Positions 32,874-40,944 of a DNA stretch of 64,000 nt are shown here, in pieces. The notes under the pieces were generated by a model. That model searched no databases. It was given only the letters and a program-made list of their open reading frames with translations, and had not been told where the DNA came from. This DNA is from Streptomyces sp. NBC_01571 (GTDB taxonomy: Bacteria; Actinomycetota; Actinomycetes; Streptomycetales; Streptomycetaceae): contig NZ_JAPEPZ010000002.1 in the NCBI RefSeq assembly GCF_026339875.1, forward strand, positions 62,001-126,000. Direction: 5' to 3'. Within the stretch, counting starts at the first letter, position 1, and each line of letters starts with the position of its first letter. The position numbers and the translations under genes are program-made.

Positions 32874-34145
32874 TCAGCTGGTGTGCAGCGGCGCCTTCAC
32901 ATCGGACGGCTGCCGCCCGGCGGGCCGGCCTCTTCCCAGCGCGGGCAGCGGGGCCTCGCCTCGCCGGCGGGTGAGATACCAGCGTCTGCCGGTGTCGTAG
33001 GCCCGTCGTGCCCGGCGGATCGCGGCCATCTGCGTGGCGAGGTGCACCTGGTAGCGCCAGGGTGTCTGGTTGCCCTGACGCACCGCCATGGCGTACGCGA
33101 AGGACACCGGGTCACGGTCGAGGTAGTCGTCGAGCTGTTCGAACCAGGCCATGCTCGAGCGGGCGCCCGCCTGCACGGAGTGCAGTTCGGTACGACGGTG
33201 CTGGTCGTACTCCCGCAGCGCGACCGCCTTGTCCGGGTACTGCGCGAGGCTGTGGGCGAGGACGATCGCGTCGATCATCGCCAGCCGGGTACCCGACCCC
33301 AGCGTGAAATGGGTGGTGTGCGCGGCGTCGCCCATCAGGACCGTGTCGTCCTGGAACCACGTCCGGTTGCTGACGTGCGCGAAGCGCTGCCAACTCGCCG
33401 GCTCGCCACGTGACTTGCTGATCAGTGAGTGGCCGTCGAGCGCCCGCCGGAAGATCCCTTCCAGCAGTGACGTGCTCTCCTCGGCGCCGAGGGAGTCGAG
33501 CCCCAGGCCCTGCCACGTCTGCGGGGAGCACTCCACGATGCAGGTGCTGATCCCCTTGACCGACGGGTAGGCGTGGAACCAGATCCAGCCCGCGGAGGTC
33601 TGCTCGAAGCAGAAGACGAAGGTGTCGAACTCCTTGTCCGTGCCGAGCCAGATGTAAGGATTGCGGCCGACCTCCACACGGGGGGCGAAGTGCGCGGAGC
33701 GGGACTGCCGGATCCGGCTGTTGGCACCGTCGGCCGCGACGACCAGGTCGGCTTCCGGCAGGTGCGCGGGATCCGTGGCCTGCCGCCCGTACCGGACGTC
33801 CACACCGAGGCTCGAAGCACGCCGGGTCAGTACCTCCAGGAGGGCCGCGCGGCCCATGCTGTACCCGTAGCCTCCGAAGTACGCCGAGCCGTCGTGACGG
33901 GCACCGTGCAGGCACACCTCCTGGCCCTGCCAGAGCACGGATCTGGCGCCGATCTGCCGGGCGCTCTCGGGGTCGTTGTGGTGCAGGATGTCCAGCAGGT
34001 CGTTCCAGTAGACGACGCCCCAGCCGTACGTGGCCGCGGGCGGATCGCGTTCAAGAACGGTGATCTCGTGTCCGGCGTCGCGGAGCTTCGCCGAGATCGC
34101 GAAGTACAGCCCGGCCGGACCGCCACCCACGCAGACGATCTTCAT
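32874..34145 (-). CDS. FAD-dependent monooxygenase, VioD/anthraniloyl-CoA monooxygenase-like
   Basis: Group A flavin monooxygenase of 423 residues. GGGPAG (7-12) binds the FAD ADP part; YGWGVVYWNDLLDIL and YFGGYGYSMGR are typical of the tryptophan hydroxylase VioD and anthraniloyl- or salicylyl-CoA 5-hydroxylase branch; DGANSRIRQS and the second FAD motif GDAAHTTHFTLGSGTRLAM follow. It would hydroxylate an aromatic acid, acyl-CoA or indole. The start is GTG-ATG; ATG at 34145 fits GAGG spacing. Unlike the violacein operon, no partner genes flank it. Confidence 0.88.
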   Translation of the reverse strand: MKIVCVGGGPAGLYFAISAKLRDAGHEITVLERDPPAATYGWGVVYWNDLLDILHHNDPESARQIGARSVLWQGQEVCLHGARHDGSAYFGGYGYSMGRAALLEVLTRRASSLGVDVRYGRQATDPAHLPEADLVVAADGANSRIRQSRSAHFAPRVEVGRNPYIWLGTDKEFDTFVFCFEQTSAGWIWFHAYPSVKGISTCIVECSPQTWQGLGLDSLGAEESTSLLEGIFRRALDGHSLISKSRGEPASWQRFAHVSNRTWFQDDTVLMGDAAHTTHFTLGSGTRLAMIDAIVLAHSLAQYPDKAVALREYDQHRRTELHSVQAGARSSMAWFEQLDDYLDRDPVSFAYAMAVRQGNQTPWRYQVHLATQMAAIRRARRAYDTGRRWYLTRRRGEAPLPALGRGRPAGRQPSDVKAPLHTS

Positions 34146-34282
34146 CACGCCTCACAGCCTCGACGCCCTCGTGTACGCGAATGCCGCCCGGAAGACGGCA
34201 AAAATCCGGGCGTCCCACGGGCTCGGACGCCCGGATCCATCAGTTCATGCCGGTCATACGGATGGCCGTGGCGAATGACTGG

Positions 34283-34600
34283 TCACCAGCCACCTCCGCC
34301 CCAACCGCCGCCGCCCCAGCCGCCCCCACCCCAGCCGCCGCCACCCCAGCCGCCGCCCCAGCCGCCGCCCCAGCCACCGCCGTGACCGCCCCAACCCCAG
34401 CCGCTGTCGTTGCCCCAGCCCCAGCCGCCGTGACCGCCGCCCCAACCCCATCCGTCTTCGTGCACGGACGAGGTTGCCGCGGGAGCAGACGCAGGAGCGC
34501 TTGCCGCGCTGGCCGCCCCGACTCCGGCCGCGATGGCGATGATGGGCGCCGTGCAGACGGCAATGGCCACTCGCCTGATGCGTGAAGTGTTCGCTCGCAT
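34283..34600 (-). CDS. Secreted glycine/tryptophan-rich repeat protein
   Basis: Protein of 105 residues. A signal peptide (about 1-33: basic SRIRR, hydrophobic VAIAVCTAPIIAIAAGVG, AxA cleavage region) is followed by a short Ala/Ser/Pro spacer and then about 55 residues made almost only of Gly and Trp, ending in four perfect GGGGW pentapeptides. GGAGAGGGG precedes the ATG. Gly/Trp repeats resemble adhesive or cell-wall-binding low-complexity proteins; no enzyme motif. It has its own promoter-like sequence upstream. Confidence 0.8.
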   Translation of the reverse strand: MRANTSRIRRVAIAVCTAPIIAIAAGVGAASAASAPASAPAATSSVHEDGWGWGGGHGGWGWGNDSGWGWGGHGGGWGGGWGGGWGGGGWGGGGWGGGGWGGGGW

Positions 34601-34736
34601 GATGATCCCCTCTCCAGAGGGTTGATGTCGCTGCCGGGCGCAGGAGAGCGAGCGCCCATGCACATCGGGGCCGACACACAGCCCGTGTGCGGGGTCCGTC
34701 GCCGGAGGCCTTGCCTGCCGGGCCGCGGATTGCCAA

Positions 34737-34765
34737 GCTATATCTTTTGCCCACAAAAGGGACAA
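34737..34765 (-). promoter_or_regulatory. Sigma-70-like promoter of the Gly/Trp-rich gene
   Basis: On the minus strand TTGTCC and TATAGC are separated by exactly 17 bases, in an AT-rich patch inside high-GC DNA. The start site would be near 34730, giving a leader of about 130 bases. The inverted pair CTTTTG/CAAAAG fills the spacer and could be an operator. Confidence 0.55.
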
Positions 34766-35057
34766 AAACCTGTATGTACCAACCTAGGAGTCCAGCTCGG
34801 CGAAGTCAAAGAAATGACGGTAAAAAGTGACAGCAACCGCCATCTGATCGTCGAGGCGGGTGCCGGCCCGTCGGCCACGACCCGGTCGGCCGCGGGACTA
34901 CGGTGCCGTGCCGTGCCGTGCCGTGCGGTGCTGGACGGGACGGGACGGCAGGCGACGCGATCGCGGCCGGGTTTCCGGATATCACCTGCGTACAGAGGCC
35001 CCGCGCGAGAAGGCCCGGAACCGGGCCGACATCGTCCGCGTACGGTGCCAGGAAGCT

Positions 35058-35096
35058 CCGCGGGCCGGAGACCGGTGGTCGCCCTCCGGCCCGCGG
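35058..35096 (-). terminator. Terminator hairpin of the GH92 gene
   Basis: Perfect 13-base arms CCGCGGGCCGGAG (35058-35070) and CTCCGGCCCGCGG (35084-35096) around a 13-base loop, starting 7 bases after the GH92 stop codon. No U-tract. Confidence 0.8.
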
Positions 35097-35102
35097 CGGA
35101 CC

Positions 35103-38100
35103 TCAGCCGAGACCCAGCGCGAAGATGTGCAGGTCTGCGTCCTCGGGCAGGGTGACGGACTTGATCTGCTTGCCCTCCGGCACCTCATAGGGCTTGGTGG
35201 CGAAGACGAACGCCGCGTCGCCCTTTCCGTTCGGGGTGTTGCGGTACTCCGTCTTCGCCACCACGGCGTTGCCGTAGACCGGATCGGTGCCGCCGCCCGG
35301 TCGGGTCCAGTCACCGAAGGACAGATCCGTCTGCGCCGTGGTGCCGTCGGTGAAGGTGACCGTCGCGCTCCCCCGGCGGTCGCCGTTCGTGGCCGAGCCG
35401 ACGAAGAGCAGCCGTGTGGCGTCCTTGGTGTCGGCGGCGAGGTCGAGCCGCCGGCCGTCCGCCGTCACGCTGTCCGGGCGGCCCGCGGGAGTGCCGGGCC
35501 AGACGAAGCTCGTACCGGAAACGTCCGTTGTCGCGCCGCCCTTGAGCCCGGCCGCGACGAGCGCCTGCCGCGAGTAGCTGTTGCCCGCGCCGTCGAAGTC
35601 GGCCTCGGCCGGTGTGCCGTCGCTCGACACGCCCACGGTGGCATACGCGTCGCCGAGAGCCGCGGTGACGCCGCCCTCCTCGGCCACCAGGACGATCACG
35701 GTGCGGTGCACGGCGTCGCCCTCACGGCCGCGGACGGTAAATGGCACCTCGTAGTAGCCCGGTTCCGTCCCTGCCGCCGCCTTCACCGTCAACTCGGCGG
35801 TGCCGGAACCCGTGCCGGGAGCGAGGTTCATCCTGTGCCCCGACACGGACAGTCCGGGCGGGGCGTCCGCGGCGAGGGTCAGTGTGCGGTCGTGTCCGGC
35901 CAGCCGCTGTCCGTGCACCGTGACCGTCGTGCCGGCACCGCCCGGGGACGCGATCACCTGGTTCTGTGCCGCGTACGCCAGGAAGTCCTGCTCGCCGTCG
36001 CGGTACGACGGCGGCGCCGCGTTCGCTGAGGTGGCCCAGGACTTGTCCGGTGTACCGGACAGCTCGAAGTCCAGTCGACCGCCCTTGGTCACCGCCGACC
36101 TGGGCAGGTACGTGCGCTGATGGTCGCGGCCGTCCAGTCGCAGCCCGTGGACGTAGGGTGTGCCCGCCGCCGCCCTGGGGGCGCGGATGTCCAAGTCCCG
36201 TCCCTGGCCCGGCAGGTCGACGACCACGCGCGGGAAGAGCGGGCTGTGCACCGACAGGTCGGCGGTGCCCGGTGTGGCGGGGTAGAGCCCGACGGCGGCC
36301 CAGACGTACCAGGAGGACTGGGCGCCCAGGTCGTCGTTGCCCGGCTCGCCGTCGGGGGTCGGGCTGAAGAGGCCGGTCGCGATCGACCGGACCTTCTCCT
36401 GCGTCTTCCACGGCTGGCCGAGGTGGTTGTAGACCCAGGGCACGCCGAAGTCGACCTCGTTCCCCGCCCACATGTATGGCTCGTTGGGCCCGGCGTTGAG
36501 CTTGCCGAAGAAGGTGTCGAGCCGCTTCGCCGTGGCCTCGCGGCCGCCCATCGCCTGGATCAGGCCACCGGTGTTCTGCGGTACGAGCCAGTTGTACTGC
36601 GCCGCGTTGCCCTCGTCGAAGCCGTCCTGGCCGAACTTGCCCGCCGGTGGCGGCTGGTAGCCGGGGCCGTCCGGGAAGAGACCGTCCTCGCCGCGCGGGG
36701 AGAGATAGCCGGTCGCCGGGTTAAGGATGTTCTGCCAGTTCTGGCCGCGGCGGGTGAAGGTGCGGGCCGTGTCCCGGTCACCGGCGGCCCGTGCCAGTTG
36801 TGCGATGGCGAAGTCGTCGATCGCCCACTCGAGGGTGACGGAGGCGCCGACGCGGGCGTGGTCCCCGCGGACGACGCTGTTGTTCGCGTAACCGCGCTCC
36901 ATGTAGTCCTCGACGCCCGGCCGCTCCTGGTACGCGCCTGGCGTGCCGTCCACCGAGGTCGCACCCTTGACCAGGTACTTCAGGGCGGCCTTGAGGTCGA
37001 AGTCGCGTGCGCCGTAGGCGTACAGGTTCGCGATCAACGGGACGGAGTTGTCGCCGGTCATCTGGCCCGTGTAGTCGTTCGCGAGCGGCCAGCGCGGCCA
37101 CCAGCCGCCCTGCTCCGCGTCGTGGACGAGCGACTGCGCCATGTCGCTCGCCTGCTCCGGGAACAGCATCGCCTGCAGCGGGGCCAGCGAGCGGTAGGTG
37201 TCCCAGTCGGAGAAGTTGGCGTACTGCGTGCGGCCCTCGGGCAGCGTGCGGACCTTGTCGTCGAAGCCGATGTAGCGGCCGTCGGCGTCGTCGAAGGTGT
37301 TCGGGTGCATCAGCGAGTGGTAGAGGAAGGTGTAGAACATCTTCCTCTCACCGGTCTCGCCACCCCCGACGCGGATCTTGCGCAGTGCCTGCTTCCACTG
37401 GTCCCGGGTCTGCTCGCGTACGTCGTCCGGGTTCCAACCGGGCATCTCCGCGGCCATGTTGGCCTGGGCGCCGTCGACCGAGACGTACGACATGGAGACC
37501 TTCGCGCGTACCGTACGTTCCTCGGCCGTGTCGAAGGTCAGATAGGCACCCGCCCTGGGGGCGTCCACCGAGTCTCCGCCGTCGGTCACCGTCCTGCCGT
37601 CCCAGGTGCCGTGCGCGACGAAGGGGCGATCGAAGGTGATCGCGTAGTGCACGGTGTACTCGTTGCCCTTGCCGCAGAAGTTGCCCGTGGTCGCGGATCC
37701 GGTGATCCGCCGGTCGCCGGAGATCGTCAGGTCGGCCTCCTTGTCGCCGGCGAGGCTGCCACCGCCCTTGACCAGGACCTGCGCCTTCTTCCCGGTGTCG
37801 GCGGGAAACGTGAACGAGGCCAGTCCGGTGCGGGTGGTGGCGGTGAGTTCGGTGCGTACCTTCGCGTCGTCGCCGGTGGTCACGGCGTAGTAGCCGGCCT
37901 CGGCCTTCTCGTCCGTGTGCGTGAACGCCTCGGTGCGGTCCCACGGTGCGTTGCCGATGTCGCCCGCGACCGGCAGCAGCGGTACGTCGCCGAACGCGGT
38001 GCAGCCGACCGACGCGTGGTTGAGGCTGAAGCCCTTGATCCTGCTGCTGTGGTACTGGTACCCGGCGTACGAGCCCTCGGTATCGGGCGAGAACTGCATC

Positions 38101-38330
38101 ATGCCGAACGGGGTCGACGGGCCGGGGAAGTTGTTGATCTCTCCGACGGACGCACCGCCGTTGCCGGTCCCGATGAGCGGGTCGACGAACTCGGTGGGGT
38201 CTTCGACGAGTTCGGCGGCTCGCGGCTTGGACAACGTTGTCTGACCAGCGGACGCCACTCCTCCCGAGCCCCCGACCAGTGCTGCCATGACAGCTGCTAC
38301 GACTGCGACTTGCCTTCTGATGCGTCTCAC
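35103..38330 (-). CDS. Secreted glycoside hydrolase family 92 alpha-mannosidase with extra C-terminal domains
   Basis: Exported enzyme of 1075 residues. The signal peptide (about 1-29) ends ASA-GQ. The GH92 N-terminal sandwich (VDPLIGTGNGGASVGEINNF, PSTPFGMMQFSPDT) is followed by the (alpha/alpha)6 catalytic barrel with NFSDWDTYRSL and the Ca2+/catalytic loop GNDDLGAQSSWYVW (Asn665, Asp666, Asp667). After about residue 765 come an NEW3/NPCBM-associated beta domain and a further beta domain ending at 1075. GH92 enzymes are Ca2+-dependent exo-alpha-mannosidases. GTG at 38330 has AGGAG upstream. The canonical GNDDCG is GNDDLG here. Confidence 0.92.
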   Translation of the reverse strand: MRRIRRQVAVVAAVMAALVGGSGGVASAGQTTLSKPRAAELVEDPTEFVDPLIGTGNGGASVGEINNFPGPSTPFGMMQFSPDTEGSYAGYQYHSSRIKGFSLNHASVGCTAFGDVPLLPVAGDIGNAPWDRTEAFTHTDEKAEAGYYAVTTGDDAKVRTELTATTRTGLASFTFPADTGKKAQVLVKGGGSLAGDKEADLTISGDRRITGSATTGNFCGKGNEYTVHYAITFDRPFVAHGTWDGRTVTDGGDSVDAPRAGAYLTFDTAEERTVRAKVSMSYVSVDGAQANMAAEMPGWNPDDVREQTRDQWKQALRKIRVGGGETGERKMFYTFLYHSLMHPNTFDDADGRYIGFDDKVRTLPEGRTQYANFSDWDTYRSLAPLQAMLFPEQASDMAQSLVHDAEQGGWWPRWPLANDYTGQMTGDNSVPLIANLYAYGARDFDLKAALKYLVKGATSVDGTPGAYQERPGVEDYMERGYANNSVVRGDHARVGASVTLEWAIDDFAIAQLARAAGDRDTARTFTRRGQNWQNILNPATGYLSPRGEDGLFPDGPGYQPPPAGKFGQDGFDEGNAAQYNWLVPQNTGGLIQAMGGREATAKRLDTFFGKLNAGPNEPYMWAGNEVDFGVPWVYNHLGQPWKTQEKVRSIATGLFSPTPDGEPGNDDLGAQSSWYVWAAVGLYPATPGTADLSVHSPLFPRVVVDLPGQGRDLDIRAPRAAAGTPYVHGLRLDGRDHQRTYLPRSAVTKGGRLDFELSGTPDKSWATSANAAPPSYRDGEQDFLAYAAQNQVIASPGGAGTTVTVHGQRLAGHDRTLTLAADAPPGLSVSGHRMNLAPGTGSGTAELTVKAAAGTEPGYYEVPFTVRGREGDAVHRTVIVLVAEEGGVTAALGDAYATVGVSSDGTPAEADFDGAGNSYSRQALVAAGLKGGATTDVSGTSFVWPGTPAGRPDSVTADGRRLDLAADTKDATRLLFVGSATNGDRRGSATVTFTDGTTAQTDLSFGDWTRPGGGTDPVYGNAVVAKTEYRNTPNGKGDAAFVFATKPYEVPEGKQIKSVTLPEDADLHIFALGLG

Positions 38331-38499
38331 GTGCGACTCCTGTGCAGTGGCGTCCCGGCCACCACACAGTCGGGCATGGTCACGCCAAGGTCAAGAGGCC
38401 CGCGGCGCCACCGCGGGGGACGCCACGCACCGGCCCCTCGGACCGGTCGGCCGGATCCACCGGTGCGCCGCAGGCTTCCCCCGACCACGAACGCCACGG

Positions 38500-40554
38500 T
38501 CAGGAGGGTGGCGGGCCTTGCAGCACGAGGGCGAGGCCCAGTTCGGCGTCGCTGTTCAGCGCGTCGTGAAAAGCCTTGTCGTAGGCGTCGTCCCCGGCCG
38601 CCTCACGGGCTTGCAGCTCCCATTGGTCCCGAACCTCGGAGAGCTCGGGTGTGCCGTGGTTCGGATGGCCGAGCATGCGCCAGAAGGAGTTCCCGGTGCC
38701 GGATGTACGAGCGGCTCCGATGCCGTTGCCCTGAGCTGCGTTCGCTCCTGTCAGGAGGTCTAGCGCCAGGGCGATTCCGAGGTTGTCGTTGAGGTTGTGC
38801 TTGCTGGCGAGCATGGCTCGGGCGTGGCGTTCGGCGTCGTGCGCGCGCCCCTGGAGGAGGTCTATGAAGGCGAGTTGGTGAAACGCGTAGGACCGCGCCC
38901 AGTGCTCGCCGTACCGGAGGCTGAGACGGCGCAGACCGATGGCCGCTTCGTAGGCCTCGGCCAGCCGGCCCAGCGCGGAGTGGGCGAACGTCCGGATCAC
39001 CATGCAGCACAGCTGTGGTGCCCCCGACGGGGGCGACGTGCCGCGGGCGCTCAACGCGTGGTCGCTCACGTCGTACGCCGCCTGGGGGCGGCCGGCCATG
39101 AGATGGGTGAGACCGAGGGTGTGGGCGGCGAAGAGCGCGGACTGCGGGGTGCCGTCCTGCCGCGCCGCGTAGGCGCATTCCTCCCCGATGCGCAGGGCGG
39201 CCCGGTGGTCACCCTGGAGGGTGAGCGTGATCCCCAGGGCCCAGAGTGCGCGGGTGCGGGACGGCCCCTGGGGCGTGTCGAGGGCCAGGGCGCGTTCGAG
39301 GTAGTCCCGGGACTCGTGAAGGTGTCCGCAGCAGGGCCAGAACAGGCCCGTCCGGCCGGCCATTTCGAGGGCGGCGTCGGGGTCTGCCTCGATGAGGTGG
39401 TCGAGTGCGGCGCGGATGTCGGTGTGGCTTGCGGAGATCCGCGCGTACCAGGCGACCTGCTGGCCGCTGAGCCAGCCGGCTTCGGCCTCGGCCAGCACGG
39501 TCGCGAAGTGCGTGGCGTGGAGCCGGGCCAGGGCGTGCTCCTCGCCGAGCTCCGTGAGCCACATCGCACCGTACTCGCTCAGTGTGTCGAGCATGCGGTA
39601 GCGGGTGCCCACCCGTTGGAGGACGGATTGATCGACCAGCCGCTCGAGAAGCCGGGGGATGTCGTGGGCCCCGAGAGGGCCGCCCGCGCAGACGGACTGG
39701 GCGTCCGCCGCTTCGACGGGGCCGCGGAAGACGGAGAGCCTGGCCCACAGCAGGCGTTCGAGCGGGGAACACAGTTCGTGGCTCCAGCCGATAGCCGTGC
39801 GAAGGGCTCGGTGGCGCTTGGGCCACGCCGTCTCGTCCACGAGAGTGTCGAGCCGCGAGGCGAGGCGCTCCGCGATCTCCGAGAGACTGCTCTCCCGCAG
39901 GCGTGCGCAGGCGAGTTCGACGGCGAGCGGAATTCCCTCCAGGCGGCGGCAGATGGCGGTGACGGCATCCGTGGAGTCGGGGGAATCGAGGGACACCGCG
40001 GGTGCGGCCGTGGCACAGCGCTCGCGGAACAGGCGCACCGCGTCTCCGCTGCCGCCGTCGTCCATGGAGAGCGGAGCGACCTCGATGCGATGCTCACCCT
40101 GGACGCCCAGAGGCTGTCGGCTGGTTGCGAGGACGGTCAACCGGGGTGCGGAAGCCAGGAGTTCGCTCACCAGGGACAGGCAGGAGGCCAACACCCGTTC
40201 ACAGCAGTCGAAGACGAGCAGGACTTGCCGGCCGGTCAGCCATTCGCGCAGCGCCTCGACCGGGGAGCGCGGGTTGTGGTCCAGGAGATCGACCGCGTCG
40301 CAGACCGTGGTGGTGAACAGCCGGTCGTCGTAGAGGTTGGACAGGTCGATCCACCAGACCCCGTCGGCGTACCGACTCCGTACCTGCTCCGCGACGCGCA
40401 GTGCCAGGCGGCTCTTGCCGACACCGCCGCCACCGGTGAGGGTGACCGCCCGGTGCTGGGCCAACGCCGTTCCGACTGCCTCGAGTTCGCTGTCGCGGCC
40501 GACGAAGCTGGTCGTCATGACCGGGAGGTTGCCTACCACGCCCCCATCCTGCAT
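38500..40554 (-). CDS. STAND-type ATPase with TPR-like repeats, no DNA-binding domain
   Basis: Protein of 684 residues resembling the NB-ARC core of AfsR/LuxR-type regulators: VGNLPVMTTSFVGRDSEL opens the domain (quoted in part), Walker A GGGGVGKS (41-48), Walker B VLLVFDCCE (about 110), sensor LTVLATSRQPLG and the GLPLA-like GIPLAVELACARL. From about residue 360 helical TPR-like repeats follow. Neither a LuxR HTH at the C-terminus nor an OmpR domain at the N-terminus is present, so it may have lost DNA binding or act as a signalling ATPase. ATG at 40554. Confidence 0.85.
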   Translation of the reverse strand: MQDGGVVGNLPVMTTSFVGRDSELEAVGTALAQHRAVTLTGGGGVGKSRLALRVAEQVRSRYADGVWWIDLSNLYDDRLFTTTVCDAVDLLDHNPRSPVEALREWLTGRQVLLVFDCCERVLASCLSLVSELLASAPRLTVLATSRQPLGVQGEHRIEVAPLSMDDGGSGDAVRLFRERCATAAPAVSLDSPDSTDAVTAICRRLEGIPLAVELACARLRESSLSEIAERLASRLDTLVDETAWPKRHRALRTAIGWSHELCSPLERLLWARLSVFRGPVEAADAQSVCAGGPLGAHDIPRLLERLVDQSVLQRVGTRYRMLDTLSEYGAMWLTELGEEHALARLHATHFATVLAEAEAGWLSGQQVAWYARISASHTDIRAALDHLIEADPDAALEMAGRTGLFWPCCGHLHESRDYLERALALDTPQGPSRTRALWALGITLTLQGDHRAALRIGEECAYAARQDGTPQSALFAAHTLGLTHLMAGRPQAAYDVSDHALSARGTSPPSGAPQLCCMVIRTFAHSALGRLAEAYEAAIGLRRLSLRYGEHWARSYAFHQLAFIDLLQGRAHDAERHARAMLASKHNLNDNLGIALALDLLTGANAAQGNGIGAARTSGTGNSFWRMLGHPNHGTPELSEVRDQWELQAREAAGDDAYDKAFHDALNSDAELGLALVLQGPPPS

Positions 40555-40944
40555 GGCCCGCGCACGGACCTAAGCCCTCTTACAAGAAGCGGTCATAAAC
40601 GATCGAGATTGACCACTATCCGATCGGACAGTTCCTGTAACGGACAGGGTATGGCGCCTCCGCCAACCTCATGGACCCGATCGCGCCACTGCCGGCGCCC
40701 CCACCGGCATAACCCTCCCCACTGGCGTTCTCCCGCGCCACGGTCACCCCGCGCACCCCCTGTCGCCTCAGGCGGCACCCGTCCGGCCAGACCGACATCG
40801 CACCGACATCGCCGCCCGGCGGATCCCGGACGGTCACGCTGCGGCCGCGCCATCACACCCCGGAGGAACACCTGTTGACGGGACATCAAATCCGTCTGGT
40901 ACACCTCTGATCCGTACGCGTGCCGGATCCCCAGCGTCGACCCG
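40555..40944. other. Intergenic region, about 390 bases
   Basis: This lies between the starts of the STAND gene and the 3' end of the MFS gene (both minus strand). Plausible promoter-like, lower-GC DNA is at 40560-40640. Frames of up to about 140 codons on the minus strand do not look coding. Confidence 0.45.

Larger units (their letters stand above)
34601..35102. other. Intergenic region with AT-rich island
   Basis: About 500 bases. It holds the promoter of the Gly/Trp-rich gene within a markedly AT-rich stretch (34735-34850), a short GCCGT repeat (about 34903-34925), and the GH92 terminator (35058-35096). A palindrome CTTTTG-CCCA-CAAAAG (34744-34759) lies inside the promoter spacer. No gene seen. 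Confidence 0.55.
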
